Shown: positions 34,093 to 44,500, counted from the first letter of the stretch. The stretch is 64,000 nucleotides of DNA from Sphingomonas sp. RIT328 (GCF_000632225.1 NZ_JFYV01000015.1:1-64000), one strand, 5' to 3'. A program made the numbers and translations. The notes: generated by a model not told the origin, from the letters alone.

Positions 34093-34104
34093 TGACCTAC
34101 GTCA
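34093..34104. promoter_or_regulatory. Crp/Fnr-type box 1 upstream of ino1 operon
   Basis: TGACCTACGTCA matches the core TGAY-N4-RTCA of Crp/Fnr-family (FixK/FNR-like) operators; only the outermost TTG/CAA bases deviate. It is centred about 112 bp upstream of the ino1 start. Confidence 0.55.
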
Positions 34105-34123
34105 CCGAGCGGCGCTTTCGCGG

Positions 34124-34135
34124 TGACTTAGATCA
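34124..34135. promoter_or_regulatory. Crp/Fnr-type box 2 upstream of ino1 operon
   Basis: TGACTTAGATCA also fits TGAY-N4-RTCA. Its centre is 31 bp from box 1, three helical turns, so two dimers would bind the same DNA face. It lies 5 bp beyond the stop of the Crp/Fnr gene (34141). Confidence 0.6.
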
Positions 34136-34140
34136 TTTTC

Positions 34141-34926
34141 TTACGCCGGTTCTGCGCCGACCGGCGGCAGCCAGTCGACGTCGATCTGGCTATGCCGGTC
34201 GTTGAAGTCGACCAGCGCCGCGAGCTTGTTGATATCGCTGATCCGGATCACCCGACCGACACGCGAGACGAGCCCGGTCGCCTCCAGCGCCTTGAGCGAG
34301 CGATTGACGTGGGTCTTGGTCAGACCGACCGCGTCGCCGAGATCCTTCTGCGTCAGCGGCAGTTCGAACGAACAGCCTTCGAGATTGTCGACGACGCGCA
34401 GCCGCGACCGGATGTCGAGCAGCAACGTCGCGATGCGGGTGAAGCCGTCAGTCTTGCTGATCGAGGTGAGGCGATCGGCCATCGCGACCTGTTCGGAGGA
34501 GGCAATGGCGAACATCAGCGCCCCCAGCCGCGGATGCTTGCGGAAGAGATGGCCGAACGCCTCCTTCGGCATCTGGAACAGGGTGGTGTGGCTCACCGCC
34601 TGCAGCGTGGCGGCGCTATAGCCCCAGGCGATCGAGAAGGTGGTGGTGACATCGCCGACGAAATAGAAGCGGAGGATTTGCCGATCGCCGCCCTTCATCT
34701 CGGTTGAGCCATGCAGCCAGCCGCTCGCGACGATGTACAGGCTGTCGAGCCGCTCGCCCTCGCGCACCACGACTTCCCCCGCCTTGAACGACCGCTCCCG
34801 CCGCTCCAGCGCGCGCAACGTCTCACGTTCAGAAAAGGTGAGGTCGAGATGCGTGGCGAGACGGGCTTCGAGCGGGCTAGACAGCATGGGGGCCAAACGC
34901 GGCAGATGACGAAGCTTTCCCGCCAT
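34141..34926 (-). CDS. Crp/Fnr-family transcriptional regulator, 261 aa
   Basis: An N-terminal cyclic-nucleotide-binding-type barrel (RSFKAGEVVVREGERLDSLY, then QILRFYFVGDVTTTFS), a dimerisation helix and a Crp-type HTH (LTQKDLGDAVGLTKTHVNRS) are visible. The FNR iron-sulfur cysteines are absent (only one Cys, LEGCSFEL), so it is not an oxygen-sensing FNR proper. ATG at 34926 is preferred over an upstream in-frame TTG at 34941. It lies 154 bp upstream of ino1 on the same strand, with two fitting boxes between, suggesting it controls the nine-gene operon. Confidence 0.88.
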   Translation of the reverse strand: MAGKLRHLPRLAPMLSSPLEARLATHLDLTFSERETLRALERRERSFKAGEVVVREGERLDSLYIVASGWLHGSTEMKGGDRQILRFYFVGDVTTTFSIAWGYSAATLQAVSHTTLFQMPKEAFGHLFRKHPRLGALMFAIASSEQVAMADRLTSISKTDGFTRIATLLLDIRSRLRVVDNLEGCSFELPLTQKDLGDAVGLTKTHVNRSLKALEATGLVSRVGRVIRISDINKLAALVDFNDRHSQIDVDWLPPVGAEPA

Positions 34927-35106
34927 GGCCGTTTCCCGCAACGGCGCGGCCGGAGGTGTCGCATCGGCGGATATGCAAAGCGGGTGACATCCGTTGATGG
35001 GGACAAAGCGCGCCGCTCGCCGATGCCGGCCGTGCGCCGGCCGGCTTGCGAGTCCTGAGGAACCGGCGCCGGTCGCTGTGATGGCCGACCGATGCCCGGC
35101 AGCCGC

Positions 35107-37305
35107 TTACGACTTGCCGGGTCCCTTCAGCTTGTCGAGCAGGGACTTTGCCGCTTCTTCGGCGTCCTTGCCTGCCTTTTTGGCGGCGTCCTGGACGGCC
35201 TGGAGCGCGCTCTTGGCGGCATCGTCGGCGGCCTTCTGCGCGTCCGCGGCGTCTTTCGCCGCCTTGGCGGCGGCATCGGCGGCCGCCTTGGCGGCGTCCT
35301 GCTGCGCGGCCTTGGCCGCCTTCTCCGCATCCTTCGCCGCCTGATCCGCCTTGGCCTTGGCAGCCTCGTCGGCGGCCTTCTGCGCGTCCTTCGCCGCCTT
35401 GTCGGCGTCCTTGTCCGTCGCCGCCTTGGCCGCATCCTTCGCCGCCTTGTCAGCGGCGGCGGCGGCGGCATCGGCATTGGCCTTGGCTGCGTCGCGCGCG
35501 GCCTTGTCCGCCGCCGCCCGCGCCGCATCCTCGGCCTGTTTGAGCGCCGCGGCGGCCTGATCCGCCGCCGCCTTTTGTGCATCCTTGGCGGCGCGATCGT
35601 CGGCGGCCTTTTGGGCATCCTTGGCGGCCTTGTCGGCGGCGGCAGCGGCAGCGGCCGCATCGCGCGCCGACTGCGCCGCCGAGGCCTGCGCGGCCTGATT
35701 GGCCGCTGCGGCGGCCGCGGAACGGGCGGCCTGGTCGGCGGCGGCCTGCGCCGCGTCGTGCGCCGCCTGTTCGGCCGCCGCGCGCTGATCGCCGGTTGCA
35801 GCCTGTGCGGCGAGTGCCGCCTGCTCCGCCGCATCGCGCGCCGCCTTGTCGCTGGCGGCCTGCGCCGCGGCGAGGGCGGCGGCATCGGCGGCAGCCTTGG
35901 CGGTGGCGGCGGCGTCCTGACTGGCCTTGAGCGCCTGCGTCTGCGCGGCGGCGTTCGTAGCCTCCTGCTGCGTCTGGGCGGCGGCGGCCGCGGCGGCGGC
36001 GGCCGCGGCGGTCTGCGCGGTATCGTTCTTCGCGGCAGCCGCAGCGTCGTCCGCCGCCTTGGCCGCCGCGACGGCGGCCGCCTGCGCCTGCGCCTGCGCG
36101 GCATCGCGTGCGGCCTGTTCGGCGCTTGCCTTGGCGGCGTCTGCTGCCGCCGCGGCGGCGGCCTTGGTCGCCTGATCCGCGGCCGCCGCCGCGGCCGCCT
36201 TGGCCGCCTCGCTGCGATCCTGATCGGCCTTGGCGGCGGCGGCTTCGGCCGCGGATTGTGCGGCGGCGGCGGCGGCCGCCTGCGCGGTACGGTCGGCATC
36301 CGCCTTCGCCTTGGCAGCGGCGTCGGCCTCGGCGGCCGAACGCTGCGCCATTTCCGTCGCCTGCTCGCCGCTGCGCTGCGCGGCGTTGAGGGTGGCCGCG
36401 ACCTCGACCACCTTGACGGTCGCGGTGGAGGCTTCGGTGGCGACCCGCGTCGCCTTGGCGACTTCCGCTATGTCGGCGCCGCCGCCGAGCATGCCGTCGA
36501 CCAGCCCGCCCGTCGTCCCCGACAGCGAGACGGGTTGTTCGTACACGGCGGCGGTGATCGTCGGAACCGGCGCCGCGGCCGTCTCCACGACCGCGGTCGC
36601 GGCAGCCGTCGTCGTGGTGGTGGCAGCGTTCGTCGTCGCATCGGCCGTCGTCGCGGCGGTCGCTTCGGCCGGCGTGGCGGTCGAGGCGGAGGCGGCGGTC
36701 GCCGTCGGTGCGGCTTCCGCCGGCGCGGCGGGGGAGGTGATCACCTTGGTCACGCCGCCGCTCTCGACCTGCATGCGATAGCGGTTGCTCGAGGAGATCA
36801 ACGCGACCGCGCCCGGCAGCACGAGATCATGCGCGCCCCCGTCGACCGTCGACACATCGACCGCGCCTTCGAGCACCTGGAGTGCCGTGCCCTGCTCGCC
36901 GACCCCGACGCTGAACGTCGTGCCTTTGACGACCGCGGCAAGATAGGGCGTCTTGACCTCGAAATGCGGCGTCATCTTCTTCTTGATCATGAAGACGACG
37001 TTGCCGAAATCCTCGAACACCCGGGTGAAGCCGCCGGCTTCCTCCTGCGCGGCGGGGAGGCGCAGCTGCGACGCAGGGGCGACCATCATATATTCCGTAC
37101 CGCGGACGAGCACGGCGCGTCCCCCCTTGCCGGTGGTCACCGTATCCCCGGCGGCGACCACCAGGCCGCGGGCGCCCGCCTTGATGAGCCCGGCATGCGA
37201 CACCTGCACCGGCCCGGAAGCTTCGCTGAGCGTCCATTCGCGCGGACCGGCCAAGGCCGCCGATGAACAGGTGACGGCCAGCATCACCAACAGCTTGCTA
37301 CGCAT
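35107..37305 (-). CDS. FecR-domain protein with a very long alanine-rich tail, 732 aa
   Basis: After a signal peptide (RSKLLVMLAVTCSSAALAGP) come a FecR domain (about 25-170: GDTVTTGKGGRAVLVRG, FEVKTPYLAAVVKGTTFSVG) and a Thr/Ala-rich linker. From about residue 300 to the end the chain is Ala/Lys/Asp-rich, with AAKDAQKAADD-like units repeated dozens of times and ending KSLLDKLKGPGKS. The tail resembles TolA domain II or LEA-type helices and should be one extended helix. It is divergent from the TpsB gene; the shared promoter and the known FecR-TpsB-CHASE2 gene association suggest a surface or periplasm-spanning role. ATG at 37305 follows GGAGTTGGGA. Confidence 0.85.
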   Translation of the reverse strand: MRSKLLVMLAVTCSSAALAGPREWTLSEASGPVQVSHAGLIKAGARGLVVAAGDTVTTGKGGRAVLVRGTEYMMVAPASQLRLPAAQEEAGGFTRVFEDFGNVVFMIKKKMTPHFEVKTPYLAAVVKGTTFSVGVGEQGTALQVLEGAVDVSTVDGGAHDLVLPGAVALISSSNRYRMQVESGGVTKVITSPAAPAEAAPTATAASASTATPAEATAATTADATTNAATTTTTAAATAVVETAAAPVPTITAAVYEQPVSLSGTTGGLVDGMLGGGADIAEVAKATRVATEASTATVKVVEVAATLNAAQRSGEQATEMAQRSAAEADAAAKAKADADRTAQAAAAAAAQSAAEAAAAKADQDRSEAAKAAAAAAADQATKAAAAAAADAAKASAEQAARDAAQAQAQAAAVAAAKAADDAAAAAKNDTAQTAAAAAAAAAAAQTQQEATNAAAQTQALKASQDAAATAKAAADAAALAAAQAASDKAARDAAEQAALAAQAATGDQRAAAEQAAHDAAQAAADQAARSAAAAAANQAAQASAAQSARDAAAAAAAADKAAKDAQKAADDRAAKDAQKAAADQAAAALKQAEDAARAAADKAARDAAKANADAAAAAADKAAKDAAKAATDKDADKAAKDAQKAADEAAKAKADQAAKDAEKAAKAAQQDAAKAAADAAAKAAKDAADAQKAADDAAKSALQAVQDAAKKAGKDAEEAAKSLLDKLKGPGKS

Positions 37306-37475
37306 TCCCAACTCCAGACCTGGGGGGCCCCTGTTCCACCCGATTTGACGCTATCTGTCCCCGCTGCTTTCGAGGACGTTGCCTGCCAAGGTAAACGGCC
37401 GCTTAGGAGCTCGCTTAAGCTAACTAAATCCAAAGACTTCTCCGGATAGGCGCAGGCATGTTCAGGGGAAGCAGG

Positions 37476-39137
37476 ATGTCGGCGGCGGTGCGCATTTCAC
37501 GTCTTATTGGTTCTATCGGAGCGGTCGTACTGGGAACGTCGGTCTCCGCGCAGGTGCGCCTCGATCAGGCGGATCCGACGATCGTCGAACAGGCGCTGCC
37601 CCGCCCGGTCGCGCCAACGCCGCAGCAGCCCGCCGTCCAGGTCGACACCGCGGCGGCCGGCAAGGCAGCAGGTCCCGCGGTGACCGGCATGATCAACGCC
37701 GTGGTCATCGACGGGATCGATCCCGCGGATGCCGCGCGCTACGCACCGGCCTATCTCTCCGTCATCGGGCGCGAGCTCGGTGAGGCCGAGCTTGCCGGCC
37801 TGGCCGGACGGATCGCCGACGTGGCGCGGCAGGACGGCTATCCGTTCGCCGTCGCCTTGATCGGTGCGCAGCGCGTCGAGAATGGCGTCGTCCGCGTGAC
37901 GCTCGATCTCGGCAAGATCGATGCGGTGCGCGTCATCGGCGCGGCGAGTCCGCGGGCCGACGCGATCCTCAATCGCTTGCTGGTGACGGACAAGCCCGTG
38001 CGGCGCGACCAGCTCGAAAAGGCGATCCTGCTCGTCGGCGACGTGCCGGGCGTGCGCGTCGTCAACAGCCGCTACGTCCGGCAGAATGGCTTCGGCATCC
38101 TGCTCGTCACGATCAGCGTCGATCGCTTCAGCGCCTATGCGCAGCTCGACAACCGCGGCAGCGCCGAAGTCGGACCGATCCGCTCGACGATCCTCGCCAG
38201 CGCCCGCAGCCTGCTGCAATCGGGCGACGAATTTGCCTTCCTCGCAGCGCAGACGCCGGTGCAGCCGACCGAATTCGCCTTCGTCCGCGGCCGCTACAGC
38301 GCGCCGGTCGACGATGTCGGCTCGGTCCTCTCGGTGGCGGCGTCCTATGGCCGCTCGCATCCGGGGGCGTCGCTCAAGCCGCTCGATGTCGTCGGCCATA
38401 GTGTCGACGTGGCGGTAGCGTACAGCCGGCCGATCGCCCGCAGCCGCGCCACCAGCCTGTCGTCGACCACCGAATTCCGCGCGGCGTCGATCGATCAGAC
38501 GCTCGCCGGCCGGACGATCCGTCACGACCGGCTGGCGACGCTGACCGAATCGCTGATCGGCTTCACCGCCGCGGGGCCCGGTACGCTGCGCGGCGAGGTC
38601 GGCGTGACCGCCGGTCTGCCGCTGGCGGGGGTGACGCATCAGGGGGACGCGATGACGTCGCGGTTCGACGGCGACGCGCGTTTTGCGCTGGTCGGCTATA
38701 CCGTGGACTGGACGACCAAGCTGGCCAAGCCGCTGACGCTGGTCCTCGCGTCGGCAGGGCAGCTCGCCTCGCGGCCGTTGCTGGCGACCGCGGAGATCGG
38801 CATCGGCGGCCCCGCCTTCGCCCGTGCCTATGATTATGCCGAGCGCACCGGCGACAACGGCATCATGGCATCGATGGAGATCCGGGCCGACGCCGGGCGC
38901 GTCATTCCGGGGGTGATCGAACGGCTCCAGCTGTACGGCTTCGTCGACGGCGGCAAGGTCAGCAATCTGCGCGACGGCTTCGGCGGCGGCGAGCTGTTCT
39001 CGACCGGCGCCGGCGGCCGGTTCGGGATCGGTACGGCGGACGGCATGATCGAGATCGCGCTGCCGCTCAACGCGGATCGCTTCGACACGGGCGATCGCAG
39101 CCCGCGCATTTCGCTGCGCCTGTCCAAGGGCTTCTGA
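37476..39137 (+). CDS. ShlB/FhaC/HecB-type two-partner secretion outer-membrane pore, 553 aa
   Basis: Signal peptide (ISRLIGSIGAVVLGTSVSAQ), then a POTRA pair (INAVVIDGIDPADAARYAPA, LDLGKIDAVRVIGAASPRAD) and a C-terminal 16-strand-type barrel ending in LRLSKGF with a terminal phenylalanine. Such TpsB proteins export large beta-helical exoproteins. No TpsA partner is in the window. The start at the second ATG (37476) has a much better ribosome-binding site (AGGGGAAGCAGG) than the ATG at 37458. The stop shares one base with the next ATG (TGATG). Confidence 0.87.
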   Translation: MSAAVRISRLIGSIGAVVLGTSVSAQVRLDQADPTIVEQALPRPVAPTPQQPAVQVDTAAAGKAAGPAVTGMINAVVIDGIDPADAARYAPAYLSVIGRELGEAELAGLAGRIADVARQDGYPFAVALIGAQRVENGVVRVTLDLGKIDAVRVIGAASPRADAILNRLLVTDKPVRRDQLEKAILLVGDVPGVRVVNSRYVRQNGFGILLVTISVDRFSAYAQLDNRGSAEVGPIRSTILASARSLLQSGDEFAFLAAQTPVQPTEFAFVRGRYSAPVDDVGSVLSVAASYGRSHPGASLKPLDVVGHSVDVAVAYSRPIARSRATSLSSTTEFRAASIDQTLAGRTIRHDRLATLTESLIGFTAAGPGTLRGEVGVTAGLPLAGVTHQGDAMTSRFDGDARFALVGYTVDWTTKLAKPLTLVLASAGQLASRPLLATAEIGIGGPAFARAYDYAERTGDNGIMASMEIRADAGRVIPGVIERLQLYGFVDGGKVSNLRDGFGGGELFSTGAGGRFGIGTADGMIEIALPLNADRFDTGDRSPRISLRLSKGF

Positions 39138-41425
39138 TGACCGTCCGAGCGCCGCGCCGATCGTCCATCGCCATCCTGATCCTTGCCGGGCTCTGTGGTG
39201 TGTTGCTGCTTCTGCCGGGGCTGGGCGGGCCGATCGATCGTGCGATCGACCCGCTGCGGCTGGCATTGCGCAGCGGCACGGCGAGCCAGAGCGTGGCGAT
39301 CGTCGAAATGGATGCCGCGAGCGTCGCGGTCATCCGGAGCTGGCCGTGGCCGCGGCGTCATTATGCCACGGTGATCGACGCGCTGCGGCAGGCGGGCGCC
39401 GCCGCGATCGTCTTCGACGTCGATTTCTCCTCGCCCTCCGATCCGGCCGACGATCGCGCGATGGCCGACGCGTTGCGCCGCGCCGAGGGGCAGGTCGCCC
39501 TGCCGACCTTCGCGCAAAAGGCCGGCGTCGCCGACAGCCGCAGCCTCGACGCGCTGCCCATTCCGGCGTTCCGGCCGCATGTCGCGCTGGCGTCGGTCAG
39601 CATGGCGCCCGACGCCGATGGCCTCGTCCGGTCGGTGCCGCTGGCGACGATGACCGCGGGCCTGCCGCGCCCGACGCTCTCCGCCTTCATCGCCGGCCGG
39701 TCGGGGCGCGCGGATCAGACCTTTCCCGTCGACCTGTCGATTGATCCCGGCACGATTCCGCGGCTGAGCTTCGCCGCGGTCATGCGGGGCCGGTTCGATC
39801 CGGCGGCCGTGCGCGGCAAGACCGTGTTGATCGGCACGACCGCGATCGAGATGGGCGACCGCTATGCGGTGCCGCGCTGGGGCGTGTTGCCGGGCGTCGT
39901 CATCCAGGCGCTCGCGGCCGAGACGCTGATCGCCGGCCTGCCGACGACCGGGTCAGCGGTCCTGCCGCTGCTCGCCGCGCTGCTGCTCGGCGTCGTCATT
40001 CTGTGGCGGCGGCGCACCGTCGGTCTGGTCCTGACCACCTCCGCGGCGCTGGCGGTGCTGTTCGGTTCGATCCTGATCGCGCAATATCGGCTCCACGTGA
40101 TCTATCCGATGGCCGGCGCCGTATGCACGATCCTGCTGGTCGCCGGCGGCTGCCTGATCCGCGACATCGTGCGCCGCTTCCGCATCCAGCGGCACACCGA
40201 CGGGGAAACCGCTCTGCCCAACCGCGCCGCCTTCCTCGATCGCCGCTTCGCCGCACCGGTCGATGTCGCGGTGGTCCAGATCGGCAATCTCGACGCGATC
40301 ATGGCGGTGGTCGGTCCCGACGATCTGAAAAACGCGCTGATCCGCACGGCCGAGCGGCTCAAGATCGTCAGCATCGACCAGCAGGTCTATCGGGTCCGCG
40401 GCCACCATCTCGCCTATGTGATCGGTCCCGATCAGCAGCTCGACGAGGCGATGGCAGGCCTGCGGGCGTTGCTGATGCAGCCGGTCGAGGTCGGCGGTCG
40501 CAGGATCGATATCCGCACCTGCGTCGGGACGAGCCAGGGCAGCGACCCCGACCGGTTGCTGACCGAGGCGGCACTGGCCGCGGAACAGGCAGAGGCGGCC
40601 AGCCTGTTCTGGACGCGCAGCGCCGCCCGGCACGACGATCTGGAACGCGCGCTGTCGCTGATGAGCGACCTCGACGACGCGATGACGGCGGGCCATATCG
40701 AGGTCTTCTATCAGCCGAAGCTGTCGCTCACCGTCGATGCCGTCACCAGCGTCGAGGCGCTGGTGCGCTGGCGCGACCCGGAGCGCGGCTTCATCGGCCC
40801 CGACCAGTTCATCCCGCTCGCCGAGAAATCCGGCCGTATCGAGAAGCTGACGCTCCATATCTTCGATTGCGTCCTGCACGACGCGGCCGCGTGGCGCGCG
40901 CGCGGTCATGACCTGGCCGTTGGCATCAATATCTCGGCGACCCTGCTGACTTCCCGCTCGTTCAACGATGCGATCGAGCGGCGCATCGCCGCATCGCCCG
41001 TACCGCCGGCGACGCTGATCTTCGAGGTGACGGAGTCCGCGGCGATGGACGATCCCGACGCGGCGGTGGCGGCGTTGCGGCGCTATCGTGACCTCGGCGT
41101 CGCGGTATCGATGGACGATTACGGCACCGGCCAATGTACCTTGAGCTATCTGCAGCTGCTGCCGCTCAACGAGCTCAAGATCGACCGGAGCTTCGTGCAA
41201 TTCGCGCACACCAACCACCATGATGCGATCCTGGTGCGCTCGACGATCGATCTCGCCCACAGCCTCGGCCTCAAGGTCGTCGCGGAGGGGATCGAGGATG
41301 CGGAGTGCCTGCACTTCCTGCGGGCGAGCGGCTGCGACATGGCGCAGGGCTATCATATCAGCCGGCCGACCCCGTTTGCGGAGCTGATGACGTTCGTCGA
41401 ACACCGGAAGGCGGCGGCCGCATAG
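39137..41425 (+). CDS. CHASE2 - degenerate GGDEF - EAL c-di-GMP phosphodiesterase, 762 aa
   Basis: An N-terminal membrane helix (IAILILAGLCGVLLLLPGLG), a CHASE2 periplasmic sensor (about 40-275: SVAIVEMDAASVAVIRSWPW), three helices (about 275-345), then a GGDEF-like fold whose motif has become RGHHLAYVIG, and an EAL domain with catalytic residues intact: SVEALVRW, VGINIS, FEVTES, MDDYGTG, LKIDRSF, VAEGIE, QGYHISRP. It should hydrolyse c-di-GMP but not make it. The coupling with TpsB (TGATG) suggests c-di-GMP control of the secretion system or adhesion. Confidence 0.9.
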   Translation: MTVRAPRRSSIAILILAGLCGVLLLLPGLGGPIDRAIDPLRLALRSGTASQSVAIVEMDAASVAVIRSWPWPRRHYATVIDALRQAGAAAIVFDVDFSSPSDPADDRAMADALRRAEGQVALPTFAQKAGVADSRSLDALPIPAFRPHVALASVSMAPDADGLVRSVPLATMTAGLPRPTLSAFIAGRSGRADQTFPVDLSIDPGTIPRLSFAAVMRGRFDPAAVRGKTVLIGTTAIEMGDRYAVPRWGVLPGVVIQALAAETLIAGLPTTGSAVLPLLAALLLGVVILWRRRTVGLVLTTSAALAVLFGSILIAQYRLHVIYPMAGAVCTILLVAGGCLIRDIVRRFRIQRHTDGETALPNRAAFLDRRFAAPVDVAVVQIGNLDAIMAVVGPDDLKNALIRTAERLKIVSIDQQVYRVRGHHLAYVIGPDQQLDEAMAGLRALLMQPVEVGGRRIDIRTCVGTSQGSDPDRLLTEAALAAEQAEAASLFWTRSAARHDDLERALSLMSDLDDAMTAGHIEVFYQPKLSLTVDAVTSVEALVRWRDPERGFIGPDQFIPLAEKSGRIEKLTLHIFDCVLHDAAAWRARGHDLAVGINISATLLTSRSFNDAIERRIAASPVPPATLIFEVTESAAMDDPDAAVAALRRYRDLGVAVSMDDYGTGQCTLSYLQLLPLNELKIDRSFVQFAHTNHHDAILVRSTIDLAHSLGLKVVAEGIEDAECLHFLRASGCDMAQGYHISRPTPFAELMTFVEHRKAAAA

Positions 41426-41478
41426 CCGCCCGATCCGCTGCGGCGGCGTCGTGACGTCGGCGACGCACCATAAACAAA

Positions 41479-41502
41479 AGGGCAGCGCCGCGGCGCTGCC
41501 CT
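41479..41502. terminator. bidirectional intrinsic terminator
   Basis: A perfect 24-nt palindrome (AGGGCAGCGCCG and its complement) stands between convergent genes. On the minus strand it is followed by CTTTTGTTTA, and on the plus strand by CCGAGTTTTAAA. It ends the CHASE2-EAL transcript and the TonB receptor transcript. Confidence 0.85.
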
Positions 41503-41530
41503 CCGAGTTTTAAAGTATCGCCGCGACGGC

Positions 41531-44500
41531 TTAGTAATTCGCGCGCAGGATGACCGAGAACCGGCGATCGTTGGTGAAGTAGGAGCGGGGGGCCAGATCG
41601 TTGGAGCCCGCCTTATACGCCTGAAGCAGTTTCGTCGTCGTGTTGGTCAGGTTGACGCCCTGCACGCCGAGCTTGACGTATTTGGTCAGGTTGACGAACG
41701 CCGAGGCGTCAAGCTGGCCGGTCGCGTCGTTGAAGATCGACGTATAGGGGAAGATCACGTCGGCGGCGGTCAACAGGAAGCGCGAGCGCCAGTTATAGGC
41801 GGCGCGCAGCGAGATCGGCCCCATTTCGTAGAAGGCCGTGGCGTTGAAGTTATGCTTCGACAGGCCTTCGAGCGGCAGATTGCCCTTGGCGATCGTCGAG
41901 TCGGACGAGGGCGTACCGCCGTTGAGGAACGAGTTGGGCAGGCCCGAGCTGTCGATATAGGTATAGTTGCCCGCGAAGCCGAGGCCCTTGAGGAAGCCGG
42001 GCAGGAAGTCGAAGGTCTGCTGATAGGCGACCTCGAACCCCTTGATCTTGCCCTTGCCGGCATAGTTCGCCGGACCACGCGCCTGGATGTTCTGCGTGAT
42101 GCCGTTGTTGGTGATCGAACGGTTGACCAGCGACTGGTAGAAGAAGCCGTCGACCGTCTTGTAGAAGGCGTCGACCGACAACTGGCCGACGCGGGCGAAA
42201 TACCATTCCGCGGTGGCGTCGAACTGCCAGGCGGTGGCGGGCTTCAGATAGGGATTGCCGGCGTTGATGGTGACGGTGCCCGAACCCGGCTCCAGCGCAT
42301 AGGTGACATAGGGCCGGATGTTGGCGAAGTCGGGACGCGTCAGCACCTTCGATCCCGCAAGGCGGAAGATCACGTCGCGCGACAGGCCCAGCTTGAGGTT
42401 GGCGCTCGGCAGGAAATAGCCGTAGCTGTTGGTGAAGAACGCCGGTTGCGAGGCATAGCCGTCCGTCGCGAAGTTGCGCAGGCGGTTGTATTCCGACTCG
42501 CCTAGGCTGCAGACGCCGCCGGGCTGGGTGGTCACGACCGTCCCGTCAGGCAAGGTCCGCGTCGTCGCGACGCAGCGTGTTGCATAGGGATCGACGACAC
42601 CCAATTCGGTGCGGTTCGGCACCGCCGTCTGCGTCTGCGACAACACCGTGGTGTGCACGTAGCGCACGCCGACATTGCCCGAGACGCGGATGTTGCCGAA
42701 CATCGGATCGTTGCTGCCGAATTGCAGCATCGCATAAGCGGCGCTGTCTTCCTGCGTCACGCGCGAGACTTCGGAGGGCAGGAACGCCGTGCCGGGGATC
42801 GCGCCGGCGCGCTGGCCCGCCGCGAGGAAGCGATTGGTCGCCGTCGCGCCGTTGGTGTTGCGCCAGATGTCGTTCTGCGTCTGGAAGAAGCTGACCGCCG
42901 AATTGTAGCCGTTGATCAGGTCGCCATTGTAATAATAGGCGCTCGGCGGTGCGTTGGTCTTGCCGCGGAAGAAGTTGTCGAAGCTGTAGAGCGACGAGCG
43001 GCTGGTGTCGCCCTGGTTGAACGTCACCGGCGCGCCGGACCAGACCTCGCTGATCGCACCCCAATTGTACGCCGTGTAGCGCACGTCCTGCGTCCGCTCG
43101 GCGTAACGGGCGCCGAACTTAATGCGGTTGAGGAACTTGCCATCGTCGAACTTATAGGCGAAGTCGCCCTTGATCTGATATTCCGAGCCTTCGCTATGCT
43201 CGATGTGATCCATCGCGGCACGCCAGAACTGGAAATCCCGGCTGGAGAAATACTGGCTGTCGGAGGCTGCGGCGAGCGCCGGATTGGGCGTCGCCCAATT
43301 GGCGGCGAGCGTCAGCGGCTTGTGCGGGATGACGACCGGGATATTGCCGGTCAGATCCAGCTCCGAGTCCGCGAAGGTCGAGCCGAACACGCTGAGATCG
43401 GTGACGTCGTGCTTGGCATACGTATAGTCGACGTCGAGGTTCATCGACCAATGGTCGTCCGGATTGAACTTCAGGTTGAAGCCGGCATCCTTGACGAGGT
43501 TTTCGTCGTAGACCTGACGCCGCGACAGCGACTGCTGCGCACCGCCGGTCGGGACGGTGGTTGTCGCCGTGCCGCTCGACGCGGTCCGCCAGCCGGAGCC
43601 GGGCAGGGTGATGAAACCGCTCTGGAACAGGCCGTTGTTGTCATAGACGAAGTTCGGATAGGCGCCGGCATCCGGATTGTAGCCGTTGCCGCGCTGATTG
43701 GCGCCGAACTGGAACTGACCCGAGCCGTTGAGCGCGCATTCCGCGCGTGTCGTGGCGTTGCCGGCGCCGTTGAGCGGACCGTTGCCGTTCTGCTGACAGC
43801 CGGCCGGATAGGTATTGTATTCCGACAGGTCTGGCGCGGTCTCGAACGTATGCTCGCCCCACGCATTCGTGGAATGGGTACGGAGGAACTGCGCGGTGAA
43901 GGTGGCGCGCTCGTCGTTGCTCTCCCACTGGACGGCGAGCGCCTGACCATCGCGGCGGCGATCGTAATCCTGGCTGCGGAACTGGCCGCCGATCGGCGCA
44001 TAGGCGAGGCCCATGGGATCGGCGAAGCCGTCCGCTCCCGCCGTGCCGGCCGCGCCGCAGACGTTGGCCGGATTGGGTACCGCTTCACCGGCGGCGTTGT
44101 TGACGGTGCCGGGGATGAGGGTGAAGGCGTCGGTGGTGCCCGGCAGCTGGTTGCGGCAGGTTACGGTGGTGTTGGTACCGGTACCAGTCGCCGCCTGGAC
44201 GCCGTCGCGCGTCTGATAATTGGTGACCTGGATGCCATCGGCGCGGCTGCGCAGGCGCGAGTAGGAGCCGTTGGCAAGGAGGCCGAACCGGCCGAGCGGC
44301 GTGTCCCAGGTGTTGGAGATGAGCAGCGATCCGGTCGGCGCCCACTTCTTGGCGAAATCGCCGTAATTGGCCTCGATCCCGCCGCCGATGTGGAAGCCCT
44401 TGTTGTCGAACGGCTTGCGCGTGTTGAGATTGACCGTGCCGGCAAGGCCGCCCTCGATCAGATCGGCGGTCGCGTTCTTGTAGACCTCGACCGAGCCGAG

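Noticed and set aside
35107..36400. Short repeats resembling a CRISPR or satellite array
   Set aside because: The periodicity follows codons of the Ala-rich tail; there are no constant repeats with unique spacers.
35092..37266. 724-aa plus-strand open frame rich in Gly/Arg
   Set aside because: It is the mirror of the alanine-rich FecR gene; GC-rich Ala codons give long open frames on the opposite strand. Composition is not protein-like.
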